Shown here: positions 26,701-33,531 of the stretch, piece after piece | Layout of the letters: every line of letters starts with the position of its first letter | Numbering within the stretch: position 1 is the stretch's first letter | Source: Betaproteobacteria bacterium | GTDB taxonomy: Bacteria; Pseudomonadota; Gammaproteobacteria; Burkholderiales; SG8-41 | Direction: 5' to 3' | NCBI GenBank assembly: GCA_025356695.1 | Contig: JANXSE010000266.1 | Coordinates: 1 to 33,531, forward strand | DNA: 33,531 nucleotides | Made by a program: the position numbers and the translations under genes | Notes under the pieces: generated by a model | Told to the model about the DNA's origin: nothing | The model's input: only the letters and a program-made list of their open reading frames with translations | The model's database searches: none

Positions 26701-27153
26701 GGCGAATGGCAGGCGCGTACCGCGCTGAATATCCAGCAGACGGATGCCGCCTTGATCGCGGGCGAGCAGTTTGGCGCCGGCGGTGCCGAGTCGGTGCGCG
26801 GTTTCGACGAGCGCGCAGTGTCAAACGACCGTGGCTGGCGCGCCAACTTCGAGTTATATACGCCGGATATTGCGGGTGACCTTGGATGGACCGGTGGCAG
26901 GCTGAAAGTGCTGGCGTTTTACGATACCGCGGACCTGACCCGCAATCGTCGCCAACCCGGTGAGGGCGGGGGCACGACGATTTCCAGTTATGGACTCGGT
27001 TTGCGCGTCCAGACCAAAAACGTGTTCAGCATGAAGGTCGATTACGCGCAGGTTTACCACGACGGTGAAATCGAAAATGGCACGCCGCGCCTGATCAAAG
27101 ACGGGCGCCGCAATTCGAATACCGTGCACGCATCGATGGCATGGGTTTTTTAG
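23740..27153 (+). CDS. TpsB-type two-partner secretion transporter (ShlB/FhaC/HecB family) with duplicated POTRA and long repeat linker
   Basis: A 1,137-residue outer-membrane transporter, about twice the 550-600 residues usual for TpsB. A signal peptide (FVCATVAWLMLLTPVCG) is followed by a POTRA_2-like domain at about 31-109. Residues 110-620 are Pro/Ala/Lys/Glu/Val-rich and include seven tandem 38-residue repeats. A second POTRA_2-like domain lies at about 621-700 and a third POTRA at 701-780 (KIGKIDVQGNELHSERNVR). The barrel runs to the end, with the family VRGF motif at residues 1019-1022 and terminal Phe (ASMAWVF). The first two POTRAs share RFD, GRQK..ADVQRA and QVT.P, so they look like a duplication. 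The ATG at 23740 (GGGAAA upstream) is preferred to a TTG at 23695. The partner TpsA follows at 390 bp. POTRAs should bind the TPS domain in the periplasm; the linker's role is unknown. Confidence 0.93.
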   Translation: MVFAFRKFVCATVAWLMLLTPVCGQTQPVAARFDVSGFSVLGAPQIAAEEFSRIVAPFIGRQKTSADVQRAQQAVQQAYFDLGHCSTQVTVPLSEPEFGVVTFRLVQSATPLSRDCAPTIVLDQKRAAPPVPVSPGEVATRPLADVTGALADVAQPEQKVEIARATTTKPLQDGPVAKPLQDRPPVAPVIASSPNAVIAPKPAVIAIAPKPEPVPKVEVVPPRPEPVAKAEPVVAPKLAEVAIVPKPEPAPASKVEVVSTQPQPVAKVEPVVEPKPTVIAVTPKPEPTPVPKVEVAPPQPELIAKVEPVIEPKPVVVAIAPKPEVAPAPKVEVVPSPQEPVAKVEPVVEPKPAVIALAPKSESALKLEAAPPQPEPVARVEPVVEPKPAVVAIAPKPEVAPAPKVEVAPPQPEPVAKVEPVVDPKPAVVAIAPKPELAPAPRVEVVPPQPEPVAKVEPVVEPKPAVVAIAPKPDPASTPKLEPAAKIAPAPAAATALQSEVVVRPLADAGAASQSTETASSPKPPIEKAPVRPLQDRTETPVARTEIAAPVMSTPLVEPKPKTSVAEAAAQTPLAKPEAKTALAPGQKALAVPAPVYVQAPANAPEQPVAQTEDEAAAAALRFDIARYLVVGNTMLKPDQIRGVLRSYTGRQKDFADVQRALEALQSAYSERGFSAVQVTLPEQELERGEVKFEVVESKIGKIDVQGNELHSERNVRNSLPTLREGVTPNALDIARNLKLVNENASKQTQVSLRAGSQEGEVDATIKLIEDDPVKYSVSMDNTGTYASGKYRVGFGYQNSNMFDRDHTLTLQYITSPEHPSAVTVFGFGYRVPVFSSGNSVDVIAGYSDVTSGTVGQLFNVAGAGTVVGLRFNHNFDRVENYEHKITYALDYKAFQSNVTFVGSTTPLVPDITVHPVSVTYAGTWRGTTSQLDFYASYSQNVFPGGNDGANSDFQERKVGYPNAARIEAKAGYSILRGGANYVYQMWGEWQARTALNIQQTDAALIAGEQFGAGGAESVRGFDERAVSNDRGWRANFELYTPDIAGDLGWTGGRLKVLAFYDTADLTRNRRQPGEGGGTTISSYGLGLRVQTKNVFSMKVDYAQVYHDGEIENGTPRLIKDGRRNSNTVHASMAWVF
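24385..25176 (+). repeat. Seven-unit tandem repeat (114 bp, 38 residues) inside the tpsB linker
   Basis: Units begin at 24385, 24499, 24613, 24727, 24835, 24949 and 25063. All are 114 bp except the fourth, which is 108 bp. The consensus unit starts KVEVVPPQPEPVAKVEPVV and continues EPKPAVVAIAPKPEPAPAP. Later units (fifth to seventh) are the most alike at the DNA level. An eighth, degenerate start (KLEPAAK) follows at 25177, and a partial half-unit precedes the first. Pro at every second or third position with alternating Lys/Glu suggests an extended, stiff polypeptide. Confidence 0.95.
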
Positions 27154-27543
27154 CCTTGTTTGACTGGATTTTTCGAGCTTAAGTATCTGAAGATAATTGT
27201 TAAATTATCGATCTTTTGATCTTAGGCATAGCGGGCGGTCGCAAGTGTGATTTTGTTCACTTGTCGGGTCTGGTTGATTGGCCTAGCTTAGGCGCAGATT
27301 GGCGGTGGTACGTCTCTTGCGACAGTTCAGTCGGTGGGGCGCGACAATCGTGATTAGGCGCAATGAAGATAATAAAAATCAATAATTTCAGGTGGTTGTA
27401 GTACTGGCTGTTTAGGGTTTCGCGGTCCGGGTTAAGTGCCGGAAATTTGCGCTGACCTTTTGCGACAGTAAATTGAGCTTTTTGGTGCGCAATTTGAGGC
27501 GGCCATGCGTGTAAACGCACGAGGCGTCGGGAGTTTTAGGCTT
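27154..27543. promoter_or_regulatory. tpsB-tpsA intergenic region with direct and inverted repeats
   Basis: This 390-bp stretch has no gene I can support. It contains the inverted repeat GATAATT (27192-27198), loop GTTA, AATTATC (27203-27209). TTAGGCGCA occurs at 27288-27296 and again at 27354-27362. TTGCGACAGT occurs at 27317-27326 and again at 27460-27469, with another GCGACA near 27341. A small hairpin with a GTAA tetraloop, TGCGT/ACGCA (27506-27519), lies in the probable leader of tpsA. No clear -35/-10 pair and no strong terminator after tpsB are seen. The repeats look like regulator sites, which would allow tpsA its own promoter. Confidence 0.45.
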
Positions 27544-30500
27544 ATGAAGAATTCGAACCGGGTCAAGCGCAAAGCGTCACTCAGGCGCAAGGTCGTAACG
27601 CTCGCAGTGGCGTCGTGTTTTGCCACCGAACTGGCGCACGCCAATCCGACCGGTCCGACCGTCATCAGCGGCCAGGTCTCGATGACCACCAACGGCAACC
27701 TGCTGCAGATCACGAATTCCCCCGGCTCGATCATCAACTGGCAGGGCTTTTCGATCGGCGCCAGTGAAATTACCCGTTTCCTTCAGCAATCGGCATCCAG
27801 CACTGTTCTCAACCGCGTCGTCGGCGCGAATCCCTCGGTCATCCTCGGCGCATTGCAGTCGAACGGCCGTGTGCTTCTAATTAACGGCAACGGCATAGTT
27901 TTTGGCGCCGGTTCGACCATCGATACGGCAGGCCTCGTCGCGTCCACGCTCAAACTTTCGGATGCGGATTTTCTTGCCGGACGGATGAAATTTACTGATG
28001 GTGCCGGGGCGGGCAACGTTGTTAACGACGGCAGGATCACAACGGCGACGGGTGGTTTCGTCTACCTCGTGGCGCCGAACATTCAAAACAGCGGCATCAT
28101 ACGCAGTGACGGCGGCGAAATCATACTGGCCGCGGGCAAGAGCGTTGATATCGTCAATCCGAATTCGCCAGACGTTCGCGTCACGGTGACTGCGCCTGAC
28201 GGCCAGGCGCTCAACGTCGGACAGATCATTGCCAGCAAGATCGGCATCTATGGTGCGTTGATCAAGCAGGCGGGCGTTGTCAACGCCAATATGGCAGTGC
28301 GTGGCGAGAATGGCAAGATCGTTTTCAAGGCAACCAAAGATGTGACGCTTGCCGCAGGCAGCAGCACGACTGCGAACGGCCCGACGGGCGGTTCGATCAC
28401 GATTCAATCTGATTCCGGTAAAGCAACGGTTGCAGGCACCGTTGAGGCCAATGGCACACAGGGCAAGGGCGGCACGGTTTCCATTGCGGCGCCCCAAGGG
28501 GTTTCGGTTGAGGCAACCGGACGTGTTAGTGCCAATGGTAGCGAAGGCGGCAGTGTCAATCTGGCTTCCGCTGGCGGTGCTGTCAATGTTGCCGGCACTA
28601 TCACGGCGAATTCAACGTCTGGGCGCGCGGGCGAAATCGCAATTACGGCCGCCACGTCAAGCGGCCTTGCTTCCTCTGGACAACTCAGTGCGAGCGGCGG
28701 ACTCGGCGGTGGTTCAGTTTCAATCAGGGGTGGCAGTAACGTAACGCTTGAACCGGGCAGCAAAGTCGCAGTGAACGGTGCGGCCGGCGGCAATGTATCG
28801 GTTCAATCGGATCAAGGTACAGTTCTCGCACAAGGTACGATTGACGCCTCGTCGGCCGAAGGCGCCGGTGGCAGCGTGCAGATTAATGCGTTGTCGGATA
28901 TTACGCTGGATGACGGCAGCCGAATTCTGGTTGGCGGAAGCGTAGGCGGTGAGGCGAAGATTCAATCGACCGAAGGCACCTTGCTCGCGTCCGGTTTGAT
29001 TGATGGGCAAGGCAGCGGCGGACCCGGCGGATTGGTCTGGTTGCTCGCGCCGCGCGTCGGTTTGATTCGTGAAGCCTTAGTTAATGTGTCCGGCATGACC
29101 GGCGGCGGTACTGTTTTGGTTGGTGGCGATTATCACGGGGGTAACCCGGATATTCAGAACGCGTTCCGCACTTACTTCGGATCGGGAGCTTCTGTAATTG
29201 CGGATGCGCTTCAGTCCGGCGCTGGCGGCAAGGTTGTCGTTTGGTCGGATGACATTACGCGTTATTACGGCAGCATAAGCGCACGCGGCGGTGCCCAATC
29301 CGGCAACGGCGGGTTTGTTGAGGTTTCTGGCGCGCGCTTGCTTGACTTTAATGGCGGCGTCGATTTGGGGGCTGTGCGTGGAATAACGGGTACATTGTTA
29401 CTTGATCCTCTGAATATCACCATTGACAGTGCCGGTGCAAACGGAAATCTGGTTGGTGGCGGTGGAACAACGGACGGCAATGCAAATACCTACGCATTCT
29501 CGGAAGATCCTGCCGCTACCAGCAATATAAGGCCGGCATTTCTTGACGGCTTGAACGCGACCGTGACGCTTCAGGCCAAGAACAATATTACGTTTGCAGC
29601 GGGTGCAGCTGGCACGGTCACGTTGACCACCGCTGGTGCAGGATTCATTGCGCAAGCGGGCAATAACATCACATTTGGCGCTGGCAGCGGCATTACGACC
29701 AATGGTGGTGTGATCACACTGACTGCCAATGACACCAGTACTGGCAGCGTACCGACGGGGATCGGCAGCATCGTCGGGAGTGCGGCGTTAAGTTCGGCCG
29801 GATCGAATGCTACAAACTCGGCGGGTGGTGCGATCACGCTTGCGATCGGCGCGGGCACTGGTACGATTTCGGTTGGAACAATTGATACGCATGGTGGTGG
29901 AAGCGCGGCTGCGACGACAGGCGGCGCGGGGGGCTTGGTATCAGTTACAACAGTTGATGGTGCGATTACTACTGGCACGATCACAACCACGGGCGGTGCG
30001 GCGGGTAGTGGGGCTGCAACTGCGAAGACCGGCGGCGATGCGGGTGGTGTGACCATTCAAGTGACAGCACCAGCCGCTGCACGCTTGATTACTGTCGGAG
30101 ATATCACGGCAGTCGGCGGAGTTGGTGGTGCATCTGCGACTGGTGTTGTCGGCGGCACCGGGGGCAAGGGTGGATCCATTCTGATTACGGCGAGTGCCGG
30201 ATCTGGAGGTTCGATATCGGCCGGCTTAATCAATGCGACAGGCGGGGCAGGTGGAGCCAATGCGATCGCTGCGACTGATGTCGGTGGCGCAGGTGGTTTG
30301 GCGGGGACAATTACGCTTACGACTACGGGGGCGGCGCAAACCGCTTCCGCCTCTGGAGCATTAACCGCAGCAGGTGGAGCCGGCGGTGTGTCCGGGGCGT
30401 CTGCAACAAATTCGAGCGGAGGAAATGGCAGCGCAATCTCCATTGTTTCGAATGGCGCGACACTGAATGGCGCGAACGCCAAAGGTGGTGTGGCGGGAAC

Positions 30501-33500
30501 TGGCGGCACCGGGGGTGTCGCGGGAAGCGGCGCAAACATTTCGATCAACGGCGGAACAGGTGGAATAGCCCTCAGTACGGCAGCTGTTGCCACCGATGCA
30601 AGCCACAACATCACGCTCAGCACAACAGGGGCGGCGACTCAGGCGGGTGCTGCGGCGCTGACTGCAGGGGGGCTTGAGCTGCTGGGTGTAGGCGGCACGT
30701 ATACGCTGACGAACGCGGGTAACCAGATCGCGACGCTGGCGGGTAATACGGGCACGGTGTCGTTCAAGGACAACGGGACGGGCTTTGCGATCGGGACGGT
30801 GAATACGGTTGGTCTGACGACGAGCGGGAACACGACGCTGAATACGAGCGGGCATATCTCGCAGACGCAGGCGATCACGGCGGCTGGGCTTGAGCTGCTC
30901 AATGGTGATTTCGATCTGAGGGGTGCGAACAATGCGGTGACGACACTGGCGGCGAACGCCGGGCCGTTGAGTTTCCAGGACAACGCCGGGTTTGCAATCG
31001 GCACGGTGAATGCGACCAATGGCATTACTACGAGCGCGAATATCCAACTGATCAGCACCGGGACGGTGACGCAGACACAGCCGATCACGACGGTAGCAGT
31101 CGTGCGGTTCTCCGGCGCGGGCGGTGTTTACAACCTGACGGGTGCGAACAACGCGGTCGGGTTCGTGGTGGCGGACACGGGGACGGTGAAGTTGCTGGAT
31201 AACGCGGGATTTGTGGTCGGCGGAATTCCGGTCAACGGATTAACCACCTACACCACAAGCGGCAATACGACGTTCAATACGACCGGCACGGTGACGCAGA
31301 TAACGCCGATCAACGCGTCGGGTCTTGAATTGCTGGGTGCAGGCGGTACGTATACGCTGAATACGCAGAACAACGTGGTGACGACGCTGGCGGGGAACAC
31401 GGGGACGGTGAAGTTCCGGGACAACGGTGGCTTCGCGGTGGGTACTGTGAACACGGTTGGCTTGACGAGCAGCGGGAACACGACGTTGAGTTCGACGGGG
31501 ACGGTGACGCAGTCGCAGGCGATCACGGCGGCGGGTCTGGAATTGCTGGGGGCGGCAGGCGTATTTACGCTGAATACGCAAAACAACGTGGTATCGACAC
31601 TCGCCGCCAATACCGGGACGGTAAACTTCAATAATTCCGGCGCTCTGGCGGTTGGCGCCGTGAATACGGCGGGCATCACTACGAGTGGTGGAGATGTCAC
31701 TCTAAGCGCGAACAATACCGTTACCGTGAACAATAACATTGCCGCGGGCGCTGGCAAGGTCAATATTACGACGACTGGTGCAAGCAGCAATATTGATGGC
31801 GGTGGCGGCACGATATCATCCTCGAACGGAGCAACCGGGATCTCGCTGAATGCCGGCGGTGGTATTGGTATCGGGGCGGCGATTAATACGAATCTGGCGG
31901 GCGGCGGCAAATTAACGCTTACCACGAATGGCAACGCTGCGGCGGGCGATATGACGCTCGTCGAAGCGGGGCCTCTCAACTCGGGCGGCTCGTTCAGTGC
32001 GGCGCCGAGTGTTCTCGGTACGGGAGCTCATACCCTGACGTTTACCACGACCGCGGGGCCGTGGACCGTCAGTGCGACGAACCCGATTGTCGAATCGGGA
32101 CAAAACGTAACCTTGATTACCTCGGCGGGCGATATCGTATTGAGCGATAACGTTACGCTCGGCACCGGTACATTGCGCCTGGTTTCGGCCGGCAAGGTCA
32201 ATCAGACGGCGGGTAACATCACTGCAGCCGCAATGGGGGTGCGCGCTGCCAATGACGTTGATCTGATCGTTGGTTCAAACCATGTGGCGACGTTCGCGGC
32301 TAATAACACCGGTTCCACCAACCATATTTCCTATACGGATACGGGTGCATTGGGGCTCGGCACGGTTGGCGCGTCCGCAGGATTCACCAGCACGAGTGGT
32401 GTCAGCACCACGAACGGCAACGTCACTTTGCAGTCGGGCGCTGCCATGTCAGTGCCGGGCAATATCTCGGCAGGCACCGGAACGGTCAGTCTGACGACGA
32501 CGGCCGGCAATATCGATTTCAGCGGTGCGACAACCCTGACCGCCGCTGCGGTTACCTTGAATGCCGCCGCTGCGATTACCAGCGGCACCGCAGGAACCGA
32601 CATCGATACCAGCGGCAGCAATGGCACGATCGATTTGACGGCAGGAACCAGCATCGGCGCGAGCGGTAACTCGCTCGAAGTCAATATGGGTAGCGGCAAT
32701 CTGAAACTGACGGCGACAACCGGTGATGTGTACGTTGAAAAGTCCGCAGGCAGTTTGTCGTTCTCGAAGCTGACCACAGTCAGTCTTGCCGGCACCGGCA
32801 AGGCGCTGCAACTGTCCACGACCAACGGCAGCATCAACATTGATAGCTACGCCGGCTTTAACGCCAACACCACGAACGATAATGTTTCGGTGCTTGCGAA
32901 CGGTGCGGCGAGCGATTTGACGGTTACGATCGCGCAGCCTTCGATGTCCGGCACGATTTCCGGAAACGCAGGTCGCAACATCGCGCTGAACGTGGCAAAC
33001 GCGATCAACACGAGCGGCAATGTAAACCTTACTGCAGGCGGCACGATCAGCGACAATTCGGCCGTTGGTACGATTGTTGGCGCATTGCTGACAACCAGTT
33101 CGGTCGGTGGAACTTCGCTGACCGGTGCAAATACGGTCAGTAGCTTTAACGCGACGAATTCGGGGGGCGGCACGGCATCGCTGACCAACACGACGTCAAC
33201 GCTGAACGTGACGGGTGTTAATCAGTCGGGTGGCGGCGGCATCATCATCAATAACACCGGCAATCTGACAGTCAGTGGCGGAGTGTCTGCAGGTGCGACG
33301 CCGGCCAATATCCAACTCATGGCAACGGGTGCGACCGCAGATGCTGCGCTTAACGGCGCAGTCGGTGGCGGCTCTGGGACTGTTTCGGTCAGTGCCGGCC
33401 GTAACGTAACGATCAATACCGGCGGCGATATTACAACCTCCGGAGCGGTGGTATTGAACGCAGGTCAGACTGCGGTTACCGGAACGATCACCGAAGCCGG

Positions 33501-33531
33501 TACAGGCAAGATCCTTACAGCCTCGGGGTTG
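27544..33531 (+). CDS. TpsA-type filamentous-haemagglutinin-like exoprotein (3' end outside window)
   Basis: An open frame of 1,996 codons that runs off the right edge. The basic N-terminus MKNSNRVKRKASLRRK and hydrophobic VVTLAVASCFATELAHA form a signal peptide with probable cleavage after AHA. The TPS (haemagg_act) domain follows, with NLLQITNSPGSIINWQGFSI and ASSTVLNRVVGANPSVILGA; the usual NPNG motif appears as LLINGNGIVFG. The rest is Gly/Ser/Thr/Asn-rich beta-helix sequence, first with GGxVxI-type strands, then a Gly-rich array (about 29878-30555), then five 71-residue units (30670-31740). Almost no Cys is present, as usual for secreted beta-helices. The ATG at 27544 has AGG six bases upstream. 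It is the probable cargo of the TpsB upstream: an adhesin or other large surface/secreted protein. No C-terminal effector domain is visible. Confidence 0.93.
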   Translation, partial: MKNSNRVKRKASLRRKVVTLAVASCFATELAHANPTGPTVISGQVSMTTNGNLLQITNSPGSIINWQGFSIGASEITRFLQQSASSTVLNRVVGANPSVILGALQSNGRVLLINGNGIVFGAGSTIDTAGLVASTLKLSDADFLAGRMKFTDGAGAGNVVNDGRITTATGGFVYLVAPNIQNSGIIRSDGGEIILAAGKSVDIVNPNSPDVRVTVTAPDGQALNVGQIIASKIGIYGALIKQAGVVNANMAVRGENGKIVFKATKDVTLAAGSSTTANGPTGGSITIQSDSGKATVAGTVEANGTQGKGGTVSIAAPQGVSVEATGRVSANGSEGGSVNLASAGGAVNVAGTITANSTSGRAGEIAITAATSSGLASSGQLSASGGLGGGSVSIRGGSNVTLEPGSKVAVNGAAGGNVSVQSDQGTVLAQGTIDASSAEGAGGSVQINALSDITLDDGSRILVGGSVGGEAKIQSTEGTLLASGLIDGQGSGGPGGLVWLLAPRVGLIREALVNVSGMTGGGTVLVGGDYHGGNPDIQNAFRTYFGSGASVIADALQSGAGGKVVVWSDDITRYYGSISARGGAQSGNGGFVEVSGARLLDFNGGVDLGAVRGITGTLLLDPLNITIDSAGANGNLVGGGGTTDGNANTYAFSEDPAATSNIRPAFLDGLNATVTLQAKNNITFAAGAAGTVTLTTAGAGFIAQAGNNITFGAGSGITTNGGVITLTANDTSTGSVPTGIGSIVGSAALSSAGSNATNSAGGAITLAIGAGTGTISVGTIDTHGGGSAAATTGGAGGLVSVTTVDGAITTGTITTTGGAAGSGAATAKTGGDAGGVTIQVTAPAAARLITVGDITAVGGVGGASATGVVGGTGGKGGSILITASAGSGGSISAGLINATGGAGGANAIAATDVGGAGGLAGTITLTTTGAAQTASASGALTAAGGAGGVSGASATNSSGGNGSAISIVSNGATLNGANAKGGVAGTGGTGGVAGSGANISINGGTGGIALSTAAVATDASHNITLSTTGAATQAGAAALTAGGLELLGVGGTYTLTNAGNQIATLAGNTGTVSFKDNGTGFAIGTVNTVGLTTSGNTTLNTSGHISQTQAITAAGLELLNGDFDLRGANNAVTTLAANAGPLSFQDNAGFAIGTVNATNGITTSANIQLISTGTVTQTQPITTVAVVRFSGAGGVYNLTGANNAVGFVVADTGTVKLLDNAGFVVGGIPVNGLTTYTTSGNTTFNTTGTVTQITPINASGLELLGAGGTYTLNTQNNVVTTLAGNTGTVKFRDNGGFAVGTVNTVGLTSSGNTTLSSTGTVTQSQAITAAGLELLGAAGVFTLNTQNNVVSTLAANTGTVNFNNSGALAVGAVNTAGITTSGGDVTLSANNTVTVNNNIAAGAGKVNITTTGASSNIDGGGGTISSSNGATGISLNAGGGIGIGAAINTNLAGGGKLTLTTNGNAAAGDMTLVEAGPLNSGGSFSAAPSVLGTGAHTLTFTTTAGPWTVSATNPIVESGQNVTLITSAGDIVLSDNVTLGTGTLRLVSAGKVNQTAGNITAAAMGVRAANDVDLIVGSNHVATFAANNTGSTNHISYTDTGALGLGTVGASAGFTSTSGVSTTNGNVTLQSGAAMSVPGNISAGTGTVSLTTTAGNIDFSGATTLTAAAVTLNAAAAITSGTAGTDIDTSGSNGTIDLTAGTSIGASGNSLEVNMGSGNLKLTATTGDVYVEKSAGSLSFSKLTTVSLAGTGKALQLSTTNGSINIDSYAGFNANTTNDNVSVLANGAASDLTVTIAQPSMSGTISGNAGRNIALNVANAINTSGNVNLTAGGTISDNSAVGTIVGALLTTSSVGGTSLTGANTVSSFNATNSGGGTASLTNTTSTLNVTGVNQSGGGGIIINNTGNLTVSGGVSAGATPANIQLMATGATADAALNGAVGGGSGTVSVSAGRNVTINTGGDITTSGAVVLNAGQTAVTGTITEAGTGKILTASGL
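29878..30555 (+). repeat. Gly-rich imperfect repeats in tpsA
   Basis: Six imperfect units of about 35-44 residues share the pattern x-I/L-xTxGGAGGxxGA, then xxGGxGGxxGxIxITxxG. Unit starts lie near 29878, 29977, 30100, 30226, 30358 and 30475. Each gives a Gly-rich loop followed by a beta strand, as in a right-handed beta-helix with long glycine turns. Confidence 0.8.
30670..31740 (+). repeat. Five-unit tandem repeat (about 71 residues) in tpsA
   Basis: Units start near 30670, 30886, 31099, 31321 and 31534, 213-222 bp apart. The pattern is GLELLGAGGTYTLNTQNNVV, TTLAGNTGTVKFRDNGGFAV, GTVNTVGLTTSGNTTLNTTG and TVTQTQAITA. Units one, four and five are most alike; units two and three are diverged, the third having lost the GLELL start. 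Typical of large TpsA stalks. Confidence 0.9.

Noticed and set aside
27460..27543. Cyclic-di-GMP (GEMM) riboswitch in the tpsA leader
   Set aside because: There is a GNRA-type tetraloop hairpin, but the conserved CACGCACAGGGCAAACC core and second stem are not present.
30057..30623. Long Pro/Ala-rich minus-strand frames opposite tpsA (here and at 31248-31979, 32331-32840)
   Set aside because: The Gly/Ala/Thr-rich codons of tpsA rarely create stops on the other strand. The products are low-complexity and lack starts with ribosome binding sites.

Overview
The window is GC-rich chromosomal DNA with Gram-negative envelope genes: a two-partner secretion (TPS) pair, a MacAB-like tripartite exporter set, and the order nadE-glnB followed by convergent smr and trxB. 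Codon use and gene content point to a betaproteobacterium, probably Burkholderiales or a relative; I cannot name the genus. I see no rRNA, tRNA, CRISPR array, insertion sequence or phage gene.

Bases 1-6162 (minus strand) hold one apparent catabolic operon behind a good sigma-70 promoter. Its order is GntR/FCD regulator, zinc-lacking MDR oxidoreductase, acyl-CoA ligase, hotdog thioesterase, SsuC/TauC-type ABC permease, UbiX, then UbiD, which runs off the left edge. UbiX makes prenylated FMN for UbiD, so the operon looks like uptake, CoA activation and decarboxylation of an unidentified, probably aromatic or unsaturated, acid.

Bases 6264-9271 hold a 46-residue membrane peptide (minus), a glycerophosphodiesterase-glycerol kinase pair with overlapping stop and start (plus), and a second small membrane protein (minus). 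Bases 9272-16190 hold glutaryl-CoA dehydrogenase (minus), an adaptor-ATPase-permease-permease export operon (plus), a zinc-ribbon Nudix hydrolase (minus), and an Ala/Pro-tailed membrane-anchored protein (plus) with a strong terminator.

Bases 16236-23553 are mostly housekeeping: a SulP-STAS-cyclic-nucleotide-binding fusion transporter and a FemAB/GNAT-like protein (minus), nadE and glnB (plus), then an Smr-domain protein and trxB (minus).

Bases 23554-33531 hold the most unusual locus. The TpsB outer-membrane transporter is about twice the usual length. It has a second copy of its first POTRA domain at the N-terminus, separated from the canonical POTRA-POTRA-barrel by about 500 residues of Pro/Lys/Glu-rich linker. 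The linker contains seven tandem 38-residue repeats (one is 36), flanked by copies of a short RPLxD/KPLQD motif. After 390 bp with repeated elements comes a giant TpsA exoprotein, open at the right edge after 1,996 codons, with Gly-rich and 71-residue repeat arrays. The linker-separated duplicated POTRA is the best candidate for an undescribed variant of a known system.
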